Made by a program: the position numbers and the translations under genes
Source of the DNA: Bradyrhizobium sp. CB1717
Lineage (GTDB): Bacteria; Pseudomonadota; Alphaproteobacteria; Rhizobiales; Xanthobacteraceae
Assembly: GCF_029714325.1 (NCBI RefSeq)
Contig: NZ_CP121666.1
Location: 1,984,001-2,048,000, forward strand
Length of the DNA stretch: 64,000 bases
Reading direction: 5' to 3'
Part shown: positions 19,380 through 28,414 of the stretch, in pieces
How the letters are laid out: each line of letters begins with the position of its first letter
How positions within the stretch are numbered: the stretch's first letter is position 1
The notes under the pieces: generated by a model
Seen by the model: the letters and a program-made list of their open reading frames with translations, nothing else
Databases searched by the model: none
What the model was told of the DNA's origin: nothing

Positions 19380-20072
19380 GTGATCCTGATCGAGACCGTT
19401 CTGGGCAATATCGGTGATCCGGCATGGACCGGGCGTTTGGCCGCTGCCGACATAGACCTGATCGAGATCGACCAGTGGGAGGCGCAAAAGAGCCGCTTCC
19501 GCAAGACGACCACAAAAGGCGCTGAGGTCGCAGTCTCCATCGATCGTGGCACGCATATCCGCGATGGCGACGTTCTGCTGTGGGATGCCCAGGCGCTCTC
19601 GGCACTCGTCGCGCGAATCGAGCTGCGCGACGTAATGATCGTGCATCTGCACGATCTGACGAGTCTCTCGCCCGAAGTGGCAATGCGCACATGTGTTGAA
19701 TTGGGCCACGCGATGGGCAATCAACACTGGCCGGCGCTGGTCAAGGACAACCTCGTTTACGTCCCGCTGACCGTCGATCGCAAGGTCATGGCGTCCGTCA
19801 TGAATACGCATCGTTTTGACGGCATTCGCTACGAGTTCGTGCCTGGCCGAGAGGTCGTTCCCTACCTCGCTCCGCATGAATCACGTCGGCTTTTCGGCGG
19901 CGCGGAAGGACCGGTGCATTCACACGCGCATGACAGCTACGCCGGTGTCGAGGCCGAGACGGGACACGTGCATGGGCATCCGCCGACGCACGTCCACGCC
20001 CATCCGGGAGCCGCCGTTCAGGGGCAAACATCGCCGGCAACGACCGGTTCTGCACGTGACCATCGAGAGTGA
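19380..20072 (+). CDS. ureE: Urease accessory nickel chaperone with His-rich tail
   Basis: UreE delivers nickel to the apo-urease/UreDFG complex. The core includes RFRKTTTKGAEVAVSIDRG, ALSALVARIELRDV, and the LGHAMGNQHWPALV segment with the metal-binding His. The C-terminal 60 residues carry a long His-rich tail (HSHAHDSY, HVHGHPPTHVHAHPG), a nickel store seen in some UreE proteins. The start is a GTG preceded by GAGGAG at 19368-19372. At 230 aa it is longer than tail-less homologues. The 3' end overlaps the likely ureF start. Confidence 0.93.
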   Translation: MILIETVLGNIGDPAWTGRLAAADIDLIEIDQWEAQKSRFRKTTTKGAEVAVSIDRGTHIRDGDVLLWDAQALSALVARIELRDVMIVHLHDLTSLSPEVAMRTCVELGHAMGNQHWPALVKDNLVYVPLTVDRKVMASVMNTHRFDGIRYEFVPGREVVPYLAPHESRRLFGGAEGPVHSHAHDSYAGVEAETGHVHGHPPTHVHAHPGAAVQGQTSPATTGSARDHRE

Positions 20073-20775
20073 CTGCGCCGAAGCGTCGAACAGCGCCGCA
20101 TTCCTTTCGCGGATGCTGCAGTTTGGTGACTCGATGTTCCCCATTGGCGCATTCTCGTTTTCTTCCGGCCTGGAATCCGCGGTTCAGGAGGGCGTCGTCA
20201 CCGACGTGGCCACACTTCGCGCGTTCGCGCATACCGCCATCGAGCAGGCGGCGCGTGGCGACTGCATCGCCCTGATCGCTGCGCATCGCGCGGCAACTGC
20301 CGACGACGTCGACACCCTCGTCCGAATCGATGCGCAGGTCTACGCGCGCAAGCTGTCCGATGAGGCGCGGGTCATGTCGGTTCGCATGGGTAAGAAGTTC
20401 ACAGAAATGGGCGTGAAAGTGGTGGGCGTGCCGCTGCTTCGCAGGTGGCGCGAATGCATTGAATCGTCCGTAACTCCAGGTTGCTACCCCACGGCGCTGG
20501 CGATCTGCTTTGCCGTACAGAGGCTGCCTGCCAGCCAGGCGTTTGTCGTGCACCAGTATGGCGTCGCGACGACGATCCTCGGCGCCGCCTTGCGGCTGAT
20601 GAGGGTCAGCCACGTGGACACGCAGAAGATTCTCTACGAGCTCACTGGACAGGCAGCAGAGATGTACGCGACCGCGGCAGCGGCGCGGCTTGCCGACATG
20701 GCAGGCTTTGCTCCGTTGACGGAAATTCTGGCCGCTGTCCACGCCCGAGCGCATGTTCGCCTGTTCATGAACTGA
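20056..20775 (+). CDS. ureF: Urease accessory protein UreF
   Basis: An all-helical GTPase-activating partner of UreG in the nickel insertion complex. Diagnostic segments are LLQFGDS-type MLQFGDSMFPIGAFSFSSGLE, CYPTALAICFAV and the C-terminal HARAHVRLFMN. The frame is open back to 19816, inside ureE. The GTG at 20056 is chosen because it gives 239 residues, the normal length, with a 17-base overlap with ureE; an ATG at 20113 is the first conserved one. Confidence 0.92.
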   Translation: MTIESDCAEASNSAAFLSRMLQFGDSMFPIGAFSFSSGLESAVQEGVVTDVATLRAFAHTAIEQAARGDCIALIAAHRAATADDVDTLVRIDAQVYARKLSDEARVMSVRMGKKFTEMGVKVVGVPLLRRWRECIESSVTPGCYPTALAICFAVQRLPASQAFVVHQYGVATTILGAALRLMRVSHVDTQKILYELTGQAAEMYATAAAARLADMAGFAPLTEILAAVHARAHVRLFMN

Positions 20776-20793
20776 CGTCGCATGGAGTTTCCA

Positions 20794-21438
20794 ATGTCGA
20801 ACAGTATCACGCGCATAGGCATCGGCGGCCCGGTCGGGTCGGGCAAGACCGCAATCGTGGAAGCCATTACACCGCGTTTGCTCGATCTCGGCATCAAGGT
20901 ACTCATCATTACGAACGACGTGGTCACGACCGAAGACGCCAAGCATGTCCAGCGGACCCTCAAGGGCGTTCTGCTCCAGGAGCGCATCATCGGAGTGGAG
21001 ACGGGTGCCTGCCCTCATACGGCGGTGCGCGAAGACCCAAGCATGAACCTCGCCGCCGTCGAGGATATGGAGCGGCGCTTTCCGGATAGCGATGTCGTGC
21101 TGATCGAAAGTGGAGGCGACAATCTGACGCTGACGTTCTCGCCGGCGCTGGTGGACTATTTCATCTATGTCATTGACGTCGCCGCCGGCGACAAGATCCC
21201 CCGCAAGAACGGACCCGGGATCACCCATTCCGACATCCTGGTCATCAATAAGACCGATCTTGCGCCTCACGTCGGCGCCAGCCTTGACGTGATGAGGCGG
21301 GATTCGCAGATGATGCGCGGCCTCAAGCCGTTCCTGTTCACGAACTGCAAGACGGGGGAGGGGATTCCGGAACTGGTCGCGCGGATCGAGCGGGAATTCC
21401 TGTTCGACATCAAGCCACGGTCACGGCGGACAGCATGA
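20794..21438 (+). CDS. ureG: Urease accessory GTPase UreG
   Basis: A SIMIBI-class GTPase that powers nickel transfer to urease. The P-loop is [15 protein letters not shown]; the metal-binding CPH motif is in [13 protein letters not shown]; the G3 region is [10 protein letters not shown]; the G4 motif is [15 protein letters not shown] at 20784-20787 sits six bases before the ATG at 20794, favouring it over the ATG at 20782. The stop overlaps the ureD start by four bases. Confidence 0.95.
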   Translation: MSNSITRIGIGGPVGSGKTAIVEAITPRLLDLGIKVLIITNDVVTTEDAKHVQRTLKGVLLQERIIGVETGACPHTAVREDPSMNLAAVEDMERRFPDSDVVLIESGGDNLTLTFSPALVDYFIYVIDVAAGDKIPRKNGPGITHSDILVINKTDLAPHVGASLDVMRRDSQMMRGLKPFLFTNCKTGEGIPELVARIEREFLFDIKPRSRRTA

Positions 21439-22385
21439 TACCGGCGGCCCTCCCTCCTTGGAGTCGCGCTGAAGCGCTTGGCGCATCGAGGCCGGAATTC
21501 GCCCTGTTTCAGGATGAGCCACTGCAGATGAGGAGCCGTACCGTCGGAAAGACGGGCTTCCTACGTCTGGGCTTCGAGCGCCGCTCCGGCCACACGATCT
21601 TGGCGAACCTGGAGCGCCGCTCGCCCTACATGGTTCAGCGTGCGCTCCATTGCGACGAAGGAATGCCGGGGCTCGCCTTCGTGTTCCTCATCACGACCAC
21701 GGGCTGCGTGCTCCAGGGGGACAGGCTTGCTCTCGACGTCACCTTGGGTCCACGCGCACAGGCGCACGTCACCTCGCAATCGGCGACCAAGATTCACGCG
21801 ATGGACGCCAACTATGCGGCGCAGAGCCAGACCATTACGCTTGCGGATGACGCCTATCTGGAGTTTCTTCCCGACCCCGTGATCCCGCATCGGCATTCGC
21901 GGTTTCTCAGCGACACACAGATCTCCGTTGCTCCGTCGGCCACACTCCTCCTTTCGGAGATCATTCAGCCGGGCCGCAAGCACCATCATCCCGACGAGTG
22001 CTTCGGAGCAACGGTATTGTCGATAGCGACGTCCGCGGTGCGTCCCGATGGTCGTGCGTTGTTCACGGAGAAGCTGGTGATCGAGCCGCGGCGATACGGG
22101 ATGCGGCAGACCGGCGTGATGGACTCCTTTGACGTGTTCGCCAACGTGATCCTGTGCGCACCCAAAGACACGGCCGAACGCATCCACGAGCGGGCGGGGG
22201 CCGGTGTGAACCTTGCGGATGGCCTGGCGTTCGGCGCTTGTCATCTGCCGAATGATGCCGGCCTGATCTACAAGGTGCTGGGCCGCGAAACCACGCAGGT
22301 GAAGGCCAAGGTACGCGAGTTCTGGGGAGTGGTACGTGAAGAGGTCATCGGCGCCGCACTACCTCCGCCCTATCTGTGGCGTTAG
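21435..22385 (+). CDS. ureD: Urease accessory protein UreD
   Basis: UreD (UreH) is the scaffold that binds apo-urease with UreF and UreG. Family segments include [58 protein letters not shown] and [11 protein letters not shown]. It sits last in the accessory series, whereas many operons place ureD first. Translation is coupled to ureG through the ATGA at 21435. The 316-residue length includes about 30 N-terminal residues not usually conserved. Confidence 0.93.
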   Translation: MIPAALPPWSRAEALGASRPEFALFQDEPLQMRSRTVGKTGFLRLGFERRSGHTILANLERRSPYMVQRALHCDEGMPGLAFVFLITTTGCVLQGDRLALDVTLGPRAQAHVTSQSATKIHAMDANYAAQSQTITLADDAYLEFLPDPVIPHRHSRFLSDTQISVAPSATLLLSEIIQPGRKHHHPDECFGATVLSIATSAVRPDGRALFTEKLVIEPRRYGMRQTGVMDSFDVFANVILCAPKDTAERIHERAGAGVNLADGLAFGACHLPNDAGLIYKVLGRETTQVKAKVREFWGVVREEVIGAALPPPYLWR

Positions 22386-22446
22386 CGGATCGGCGATGCC
22401 AACGGTTGACCGCCAGCAGCGGGACGACACGTTCGAGGAGGCCGCA

Positions 22447-23454
22447 ATGGAAAAGATCTTGGCAAGCTGGGAAAGCCTTTGCGCCTCGTCAGGTGGATTG
22501 CGATTCTTGGACATCAATTTGCGCAGCATCGGGCAAGTCATGTTTCAGGACAACCCGCTGACGGGGATTCTCTTTCTGGCCGCAATCGCCTGGGGGTCAT
22601 ACGTAGCTGGTGTGCCCCAAGTAGCAATTGCGGGCGTCCTCGCCGTCGTCGTGTCAAACCTGACGGCGCATTGGCTTCGCGTCGATACCGAGTCGCTCCA
22701 TTCCGGGCTCTATGGCTTCAACGGCATCCTCGTCGGCCTTGCGCTGGCGACGTTCCTGGCTCCCGGAGCGCTGCTTTGGGTGTATGTGATACTCGGAGCG
22801 GCCGTATCCGTCGTCGTGATGCTTGCCACCACCAACGTCGTCAAACCATGGGGTGGCGCACTCACATTTCCGTTCGTGCTCACAACGTGGCTTCTCTTGT
22901 TGGCCACGTATGGATTTTCCGGCCTCGCGGGAAGAGCACTGCCGTCCGGCAGCATAGTCACCGCGTTCCAGCCCTACCAAGCCAGCCCGCTCCAGTTGAT
23001 TGATCTTGCCCAGGGAATGTTCCTGAGCATTTCGCAAGTCTTTCTAAAAGCCAGTGCCATCGCAGCGCTGCTCCTGCTTGCGGGGCTCGCCGTGAGCTCG
23101 CTCTCAGCTGCTGCCTTCGCTCTCGGAGGCGCGATATTGGCTGTACTGACGGCTCATCTTTTCGGCGCCGAGAGCGACCTGATCATCGGCGGTCTCCTTG
23201 GATTCAGCCCGGTCCTGACAGCGATCGCACTTGGTACCGTCTTCTATCAGCCGAGTTGGCGCGTCGTGGCCTACACGGCCCTCGCCACGGTGTTCACGGT
23301 GATCACCCAGTCAGCCTTGAACGTTGCGCTGACCCCGTTCGCCATTCCGGCGCTGACGGCCCCTTTCGTCCTTGTGACGTGGCTGTTCCTGCTGCCGCGG
23401 CAACGCCTGGAGCCGGCATCTGCCGTTACGCGCGATGCCGAAAAGCCTGCTTGA
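22447..23454 (+). CDS. UT-family urea channel
   Basis: An inner-membrane urea transporter of the UT/Yut family. It has about ten hydrophobic spans with two internally repeated halves: LHSGLYGFNGILVGLALATFL in the first and the LIIGGLLGFSPVLTAIALGTVF counterpart in the second, which correspond to the urea-selectivity regions. The segment NPLTGILFLAAI near the N-terminus is also typical. GAGGAG at 22435-22440, six bases before the ATG, selects this start. It would supply urea to the adjacent urease and probably belongs to the same transcript. Confidence 0.88.
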   Translation: MEKILASWESLCASSGGLRFLDINLRSIGQVMFQDNPLTGILFLAAIAWGSYVAGVPQVAIAGVLAVVVSNLTAHWLRVDTESLHSGLYGFNGILVGLALATFLAPGALLWVYVILGAAVSVVVMLATTNVVKPWGGALTFPFVLTTWLLLLATYGFSGLAGRALPSGSIVTAFQPYQASPLQLIDLAQGMFLSISQVFLKASAIAALLLLAGLAVSSLSAAAFALGGAILAVLTAHLFGAESDLIIGGLLGFSPVLTAIALGTVFYQPSWRVVAYTALATVFTVITQSALNVALTPFAIPALTAPFVLVTWLFLLPRQRLEPASAVTRDAEKPA

Positions 23455-23520
23455 TTGGGGCGGTCCGTAAGCAAGACAGCGACGGCTCAATCATCGGCCT
23501 CGATTCGGAGAAAGTGAACC

Positions 23521-24966
23521 ATGGGACTCTTTGGGGTACTGCTCGGCTTAGCCCTCCTCATGTGGCTCGCGTATCGGGGCGTCAGTGTTCTGCTGGTTTC
23601 TCCCATCGCAGCCCTCATCGCGGCCAGTTTCTCAGGCGAACCGCTGCTCGCCCACTGGACGCAGACGTTCATGAGCGGCGCAGCGCGGTTCGTAGCTCAA
23701 TGGTTCCCCATGTTTATGCTGGGCGGGCTGTTCGGAAAGCTTATGGGCGACAGCGGTTCGATCAGTTCCATCGCGCAATATTTGACCAACAAGCTGGGAA
23801 CCAGCCGCACGATACTCGCGGTGGTGATCGCCTCGGCCATTGTGACCTACGGCGGCGTGAGTGTGTTCGTGGCATTTTTCGTGCTTGTGCCCATGGCTCA
23901 TGAGATGTTCCGGGCCGCGGATATCCCGCGCCGGTTGTTGCCGGCAACCGTCGGCCTCGGTGCATTCACGTTCACCATGTCGGTGATGCCGGGCACGCCT
24001 TCGGTCAACAACGCCATTCCGATGCCGTACTTCGGCACCACCACCTTCGCGGCCCCCGGACTGAGTATCATCGCGTCGGCCATCATCTTCGCCTTTGGCA
24101 TGTGGTGGCTTGGCCGCGCTGAGGCGGCCGCGCGCAAGGCTGGCGAAGGCTACGGCGGCGAGGCGGAAACTGCTCCTGTCGTTAGCGAGATGGTTCGCGA
24201 GCAGGCGGCGCCGGCGGGCGACTTCGACCCGGCCGAGTTGCCGCATGGCAAGCGGGCCGAGAGCGGACCGAGCTTCGCCCTAGCCGTGCTGCCCCTCGTC
24301 GTCGTTATCGTCACGAATTTCCTAATGTCGCTTGTCGTATTCCCGCGGCTCGATTTTTCGTTCCTGTCCAAGGACCAGTGGGGCGGGACTACAATCGGGG
24401 CCGTGTCTGGTGTCTGGTCCGTTGTCGTGGCTCTCGCGGCAGCAAACGTGACCGTTCTCCTCATCAACTTGCGACGCTTGCCATCCCTCCGCGAAAGTCT
24501 CGACGCTGGCGCAAATTCTGCGGCCTTACCGATGCTGATGATCGCTAGTCTTGTCGGCTTCGGCGCAGTGGTTGCCGCGTTGCCGGCATTTGCGACGGTT
24601 CGCGATGCGGTATTCTCGGTTTCTGGAGGACCGCTGGTCGCATTGACCGTTTCGATGAATGTGCTGGCCGGGCTGACTGGTACTGCTTCCGGCGGCATGG
24701 CAATTGTCCTCAATGCGTTTGGCGACGACTTCGTGCGTCTTGCCGCTGAGCATCACATCGATCACGAATTGATGCATCGTATAACGACGATGAGCGCGGG
24801 TACCCTGGACGCGCTTCCGCACAACGGTACGGTATTGCTGCTATTGCAAATCAGTGGCCTGACTCACCGCGAAAGCTATCTCGACATGGTGATGACGGTG
24901 ATCGTCAGCTGCATTATCGCGCTTGTGGCTGTCTTGATACTAGGCTCGGTTTTTGGATCGTTTTGA
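23521..24966 (+). CDS. GntP/CitMHS-like permease
   Basis: A 481-residue membrane protein with about 12 spans. The layout and segments (MLGGLFGKLMGDSG, GGVSVFVAFFVLVPMA, MPGTPSVNNAIPMPYFGT, LAGLTGTASGGMAIVL, TLDALPHNGTVLLLL) match the GntP family, whose members carry gluconate or short hydroxy acids such as 3-hydroxybutyrate. The central hydrophilic loop is around residues 200-245. It follows the urea channel at a 66-base distance on the same strand. Whether it belongs functionally to the urease operon is uncertain. Confidence 0.8.
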   Translation: MGLFGVLLGLALLMWLAYRGVSVLLVSPIAALIAASFSGEPLLAHWTQTFMSGAARFVAQWFPMFMLGGLFGKLMGDSGSISSIAQYLTNKLGTSRTILAVVIASAIVTYGGVSVFVAFFVLVPMAHEMFRAADIPRRLLPATVGLGAFTFTMSVMPGTPSVNNAIPMPYFGTTTFAAPGLSIIASAIIFAFGMWWLGRAEAAARKAGEGYGGEAETAPVVSEMVREQAAPAGDFDPAELPHGKRAESGPSFALAVLPLVVVIVTNFLMSLVVFPRLDFSFLSKDQWGGTTIGAVSGVWSVVVALAAANVTVLLINLRRLPSLRESLDAGANSAALPMLMIASLVGFGAVVAALPAFATVRDAVFSVSGGPLVALTVSMNVLAGLTGTASGGMAIVLNAFGDDFVRLAAEHHIDHELMHRITTMSAGTLDALPHNGTVLLLLQISGLTHRESYLDMVMTVIVSCIIALVAVLILGSVFGSF

Positions 24967-24996
24967 CGACAGCTGAACTACTACCAGTTGATGTGC

Positions 24997-25043
24997 GGGT
25001 GGGCCCTGCAGGACTCGAACCTGCAACCAGGCGTTTATGAGCG
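24997..25043 (-). other. tRNA 3'-end fragment 1 (diverged attachment-site copy)
   Basis: The stretch reads as the 3' part of the CAT-anticodon tRNA at 45618-45693, from the acceptor end to the anticodon loop. It has several substitutions (for example CTGC for CGGC, and GGCGTT for GACCGT). No 5' half is present. Reading the minus strand, it is preceded by the CGCACCAGTTTCGCACCAGA motif also seen beside fragment 3. Best explained as the left edge of the island stack and its oldest copy. Confidence 0.75.
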
Positions 25044-25366
25044 GGAGAATATTGGTCAGCTTCGTTGTTCTTCCTGCGGTCTTGCTCGATCCCAGTCGCC
25101 TTCGCTCCGTTTCGCTCACGCGTTTCTGGTGCGAAACTGGTGCGGTGCTCCGGAATTGGCCTGTGGGCCATAAGCCGGTCATCGGCAGCCTTTGGTGGTG
25201 CAAAGCGGACCTTCGAACACGCAAGTTGCAGAGGGGTCCAAGACCGGACCAAATCGGGCCACTGCGCGCTTAATAGGCGTTTAACGCTTTTGCGCAACAG
25301 ATGGATCACCAGCGCGGAATTAGTCCTACTTGCAAGTGCGAGCCGAGCTCCCGGGGAGGGAATCGC

Positions 25367-25951
25367 ATGGGACTGCTTTTTGTTGGAGTGCTGGCAGGAG
25401 TCCTGATCGGCTTTGGCTGGTTCGCGCCTTCCCGAGGGTATTTCCTTGGGTGTGCGTCACGACCCTGTTTCGACCGGGTTGCGGTCGCCCGACCTGCGCA
25501 GCCAACGCCGACGGCATTGGCGCCGGATCCCGTGATCGTCAAATCGAATTCTGCAACTCCGGGAACGTCCGGCAAGAAATCATCACCAAAGAAGAGCGGA
25601 TCGGTCGACCTCGCCAAAGCGGCGTCACCGCGGACGAGGGTCAGCGTCCCGGCATCCGAACGGCCCGCGGAAGTATCGGATTCTGTCCTGGAAAAGGCGA
25701 AGGTCACCATCGCCACGAAGATGGAGGATCCAGGATCGGCCGAATTCACCGAAATGAAGCGCACGATGCGAAAGAACACGCTTGGACGCCCCGTGGATAC
25801 GATTTGCGGGCGTGTGAAGGGAAGAAGCACATCAGGCGGCGAGACCGGAGAGAGACCGTTTCTTTATCTCGTGAAGGAGGATGAAGCATATGTCGTCGAC
25901 GGCAAGTCGGGGTCGGCGGCGTCAACGGCGTATCGAAATATCTGCAATTAG
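25367..25951 (+). CDS. Membrane-anchored hypothetical protein (194 aa)
   Basis: It begins with one hydrophobic segment (MGLLFVGVLAGVLIGFGWF), a membrane anchor or uncleaved signal, then a Pro/Ser/Lys-rich linker to about residue 100. A compact C-terminal domain (KVTIATKMEDPGSAEFTEMKR, TICGRVKG, YLVKEDEAYVVDG) follows, with two conserved-looking cysteines. A GGGGAGGG ribosome-binding site selects the ATG at 25367. The C-terminal domain resembles small periplasmic domains I associate with Bradyrhizobium, of unknown role. It is the first gene inside segment A, close to tRNA fragment 1. Confidence 0.65.
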   Translation: MGLLFVGVLAGVLIGFGWFAPSRGYFLGCASRPCFDRVAVARPAQPTPTALAPDPVIVKSNSATPGTSGKKSSPKKSGSVDLAKAASPRTRVSVPASERPAEVSDSVLEKAKVTIATKMEDPGSAEFTEMKRTMRKNTLGRPVDTICGRVKGRSTSGGETGERPFLYLVKEDEAYVVDGKSGSAASTAYRNICN

Positions 25952-26162
25952 GGAATGCGTCGACTGCGTCACCGCGCGGTACGCGCCCAAATGATTTGAG
26001 CGGAAAGAATTTCCACCCAGGCGCCAGGTAAACCCGCAGTGGATAACACTGGCGGCGGCACTGCGCCGCTCTCGTGATGTTCATTCAGGCTGAATGCAGC
26101 AGCAGGGGAGACGCAATACGGAATGGGAATTTGGCGGAAGCTCTTTTCATCTCGAGGAAATC

Positions 26163-26945
26163 ATGGACGACATAACCAACTCCTCAAAGCGGCTCGATGG
26201 ATCGCTTCACTTTCCGGTTCTGGTAATCGTCGAACCGCTCCTGTTGCCTCGCACATGTATTCTGAGCGTCCTCAGGCGGGAACTGGCGGAATTCGAGATC
26301 CTCGACATGGCAACGGTCGAAAGCCTGGACTCCACGTCAACCCGCGATGTTCGTCTGGTGGTGCTGAGTATCGCAGACAAGCCCATCGACGATCCCTCGG
26401 TTGAGGGCAGTCTCGCCTTCGTCGCGGAGTGTTGTCCCAACGCCGCCGTTGCAATCCTGTCGAACCATGACGACGAGCCGACCGTGCAGGCCGCGATGCA
26501 GCGGGGCGTGCGCGGCTTTCTTTCTACCTCGCTGCCGATCGAGATCGCCATAGCTGGCCTGCGTCTTGTCCTGGTCGGCGGCGTCTACAGGCCGTTGCCC
26601 GTCGCCGGGATGAACAGGATACCGGATTTCGAGGCGCCAGATGCACGCGGGCTTGCGCGCGCATATCTTGTGAACGAGGGAGCCGGAGTGACTATCGAAA
26701 GGAGCGTGACGGATCTCACGCCTCGTGAGCAACAGGTTCTGGCGGAATTGGAGCTCGGCCTGCCCAACAAGCTGATCGCCGCCAAATTGAACCTCTCGGA
26801 AAGCACAGTCAAAATGCACATCCAGCATATCATGCGGAAATGTGCTGCGCACAATCGGACGGAAGCCGTGCTCCGCTGGCGCGGCCGGTTGCCGGCGCAG
26901 GGTCGCGACCACGACCCCGGCGCAGGTCCGATGCAGGAGACTTAG
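26163..26945 (+). CDS. LuxR-family regulator with degenerate receiver
   Basis: A 260-residue NarL/LuxR-type regulator. The C-terminal helix-turn-helix is clear: LTPREQQVLAELELGLPNKLIAAKLNLSESTVKMHIQHIM. The N-terminal 130 residues follow the receiver fold, with a late strand AVAILSNHDDEP and a helix QAAMQRGVRGFLS, but the usual phospho-acceptor aspartate is missing (RLVVLSIADKP). It may therefore be a pseudo-receiver that is not switched by phosphorylation. A GAGGA lies before the ATG at 26163. It converges on the adaptor gene with interlocked stop codons (26942-26945) and is the likely regulator of secretion locus 2. Confidence 0.82.
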   Translation: MDDITNSSKRLDGSLHFPVLVIVEPLLLPRTCILSVLRRELAEFEILDMATVESLDSTSTRDVRLVVLSIADKPIDDPSVEGSLAFVAECCPNAAVAILSNHDDEPTVQAAMQRGVRGFLSTSLPIEIAIAGLRLVLVGGVYRPLPVAGMNRIPDFEAPDARGLARAYLVNEGAGVTIERSVTDLTPREQQVLAELELGLPNKLIAAKLNLSESTVKMHIQHIMRKCAAHNRTEAVLRWRGRLPAQGRDHDPGAGPMQET

Positions 26946-28414
26946 TCCTCTCTGAATGCACCACGGAAGCTGTCGAGCAGGGGCCTGAGCGCGTAGAGAG
27001 CCACGGTACCGCGCCCTGTCGTGATGAACACTTGAACCGGCATGCCGGGGACGATCGGGATGTCGTTTGCGACGATCTGCGCGTCGTCGATCCGGATTTT
27101 GGTCGCGTAATATGGCTGGTCGGTACGCTTGTCGAGGAGCCGGTCTGCGGACACGTGCACGACAGTTCCCTTCAGGCGAGGCACGCGACGCTGATTGTAC
27201 GGTACGAGGTGAACCTCGGCATTGAGGCCGGGATGAACCACATCGATATCCTCGGGCCTCAGGCGCGCGGTCACGATGAGACGGTCTTGCCGGGGCACCA
27301 GGTCCATGAGCGGAGCGCCCGCTCCGATGACGCCACCGGCTGTATGAATCCGCAAATCGGTTATCACGCCGTCCTCTGGCGCCTTGACCTCCGTTCGCGA
27401 TAGCTGGTCCCTGGCCGCAAGCAACCGCTCGCGGAGCTGGAATATCTGGTTCTGTGCTTCACGAAGCGACTGTGCGATCTCGTTCTGCCTCTCGCTCTCG
27501 AGCTTGAACAAGGTGGCCTGTTGTTCGCTGATGACTTGCGCGGCGCGGGAAATCTGCGCGGCGATCTCGCCGCGGCGGCCCTCAACGTCGGCCAGCTCCC
27601 GCTGCAGGTTCAGAAGCCGCGGCCTCCGTTCGAGCCCCTTGTTGACGAGGGTCGCGACCATGTCCAGCTCCTCCCGAACGATGTCGACCCGCTGCCCGGT
27701 GGCGGTTTCCTGGGCCTTGAGACCTTCGATCTCCTTCTCGACCTGACGCCTTCGTTCGCGAATGACCGCAAGCTGCGACTCGTGAACCTGCAGGCGTGCC
27801 TGGAAAATGAATTGCTGGGCCGACACTGCAGCGGCGGCGACTCCGCTCTGCCTGCTGTCCTGTTCCAGCGCGTCCGGAATTGCGATCCTCTCGAATCTCT
27901 GCTGCTCTGCTTGAAGCCGTGCGGCACGAGCAGCTGCATCCCAGAATTGACCTTGAAGACTTTGCACCTCCGAGCTCGCCCGGGTATCCTCCAGCGCGAC
28001 CAGCGTTTGGCCGCTGCGCACGCTATCGCCATCCGAAACCAGGATCTTGCTGACGATACCACCTTCCAGATGTTGGATCGTCTTGCGACTCGATTCCGAT
28101 TCCACGACGCCGGATGCGATCGCGGCGCTCTCGAGAGGCGCGAGGCTCGCCCATGTACCAAGCCCCAGCATGAAGCAGAGCACCAGCAGATTGCCCGCGA
28201 CGGTGATAGCGCGAAGCCTTCCGCGTGGCGAGGTCGGCGTAGGCGTCGAGCACCATGGAAATTCCAGAGGCTCGAAATCGTCGATTGCGGTTACCACGAC
28301 GCCAGATCGTCGGGCGGGCGGGGGGCACGCCGGCGCTCGCATGAGCCGGTCCCAGATCATGGGAAGTCTCGAGACGGCAGGATGCTTCCAGATGGTGAGA
28401 GAATTCCAGATCAT
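26942..28414 (-). CDS. HlyD-type membrane fusion protein, secretion locus 2
   Basis: A 490-residue periplasmic adaptor of a type I exporter. The order is: cytoplasmic N-terminus of about 70 residues, one span (LLVLCFMLGLGTWASLAPL), a lipoyl motif (HLEGGIVSKILVSDGDSV), a coiled coil of over 200 residues, the second lipoyl half (APEDGVITDLRIHTAGGVI), and a beta-barrel domain ending in VPGMPVQVFITTGRGT. Unlike the adaptor of locus 1, it is intact. Its ATG overlaps the exporter stop by four bases, so the two are coupled. An outer-membrane TolC partner is not encoded here. Confidence 0.9.
   Translation of the reverse strand: MIWNSLTIWKHPAVSRLPMIWDRLMRAPACPPPARRSGVVVTAIDDFEPLEFPWCSTPTPTSPRGRLRAITVAGNLLVLCFMLGLGTWASLAPLESAAIASGVVESESSRKTIQHLEGGIVSKILVSDGDSVRSGQTLVALEDTRASSEVQSLQGQFWDAAARAARLQAEQQRFERIAIPDALEQDSRQSGVAAAAVSAQQFIFQARLQVHESQLAVIRERRRQVEKEIEGLKAQETATGQRVDIVREELDMVATLVNKGLERRPRLLNLQRELADVEGRRGEIAAQISRAAQVISEQQATLFKLESERQNEIAQSLREAQNQIFQLRERLLAARDQLSRTEVKAPEDGVITDLRIHTAGGVIGAGAPLMDLVPRQDRLIVTARLRPEDIDVVHPGLNAEVHLVPYNQRRVPRLKGTVVHVSADRLLDKRTDQPYYATKIRIDDAQIVANDIPIVPGMPVQVFITTGRGTVALYALRPLLDSFRGAFRED

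Noticed and set aside
25037..25406. Overlapping plus-strand frames of 60-113 codons to the right of tRNA fragment 1
   Set aside because: They lie between the tRNA fragment and the first real gene, differ in all three frames and lack ribosome sites; the only supported start is 25367.
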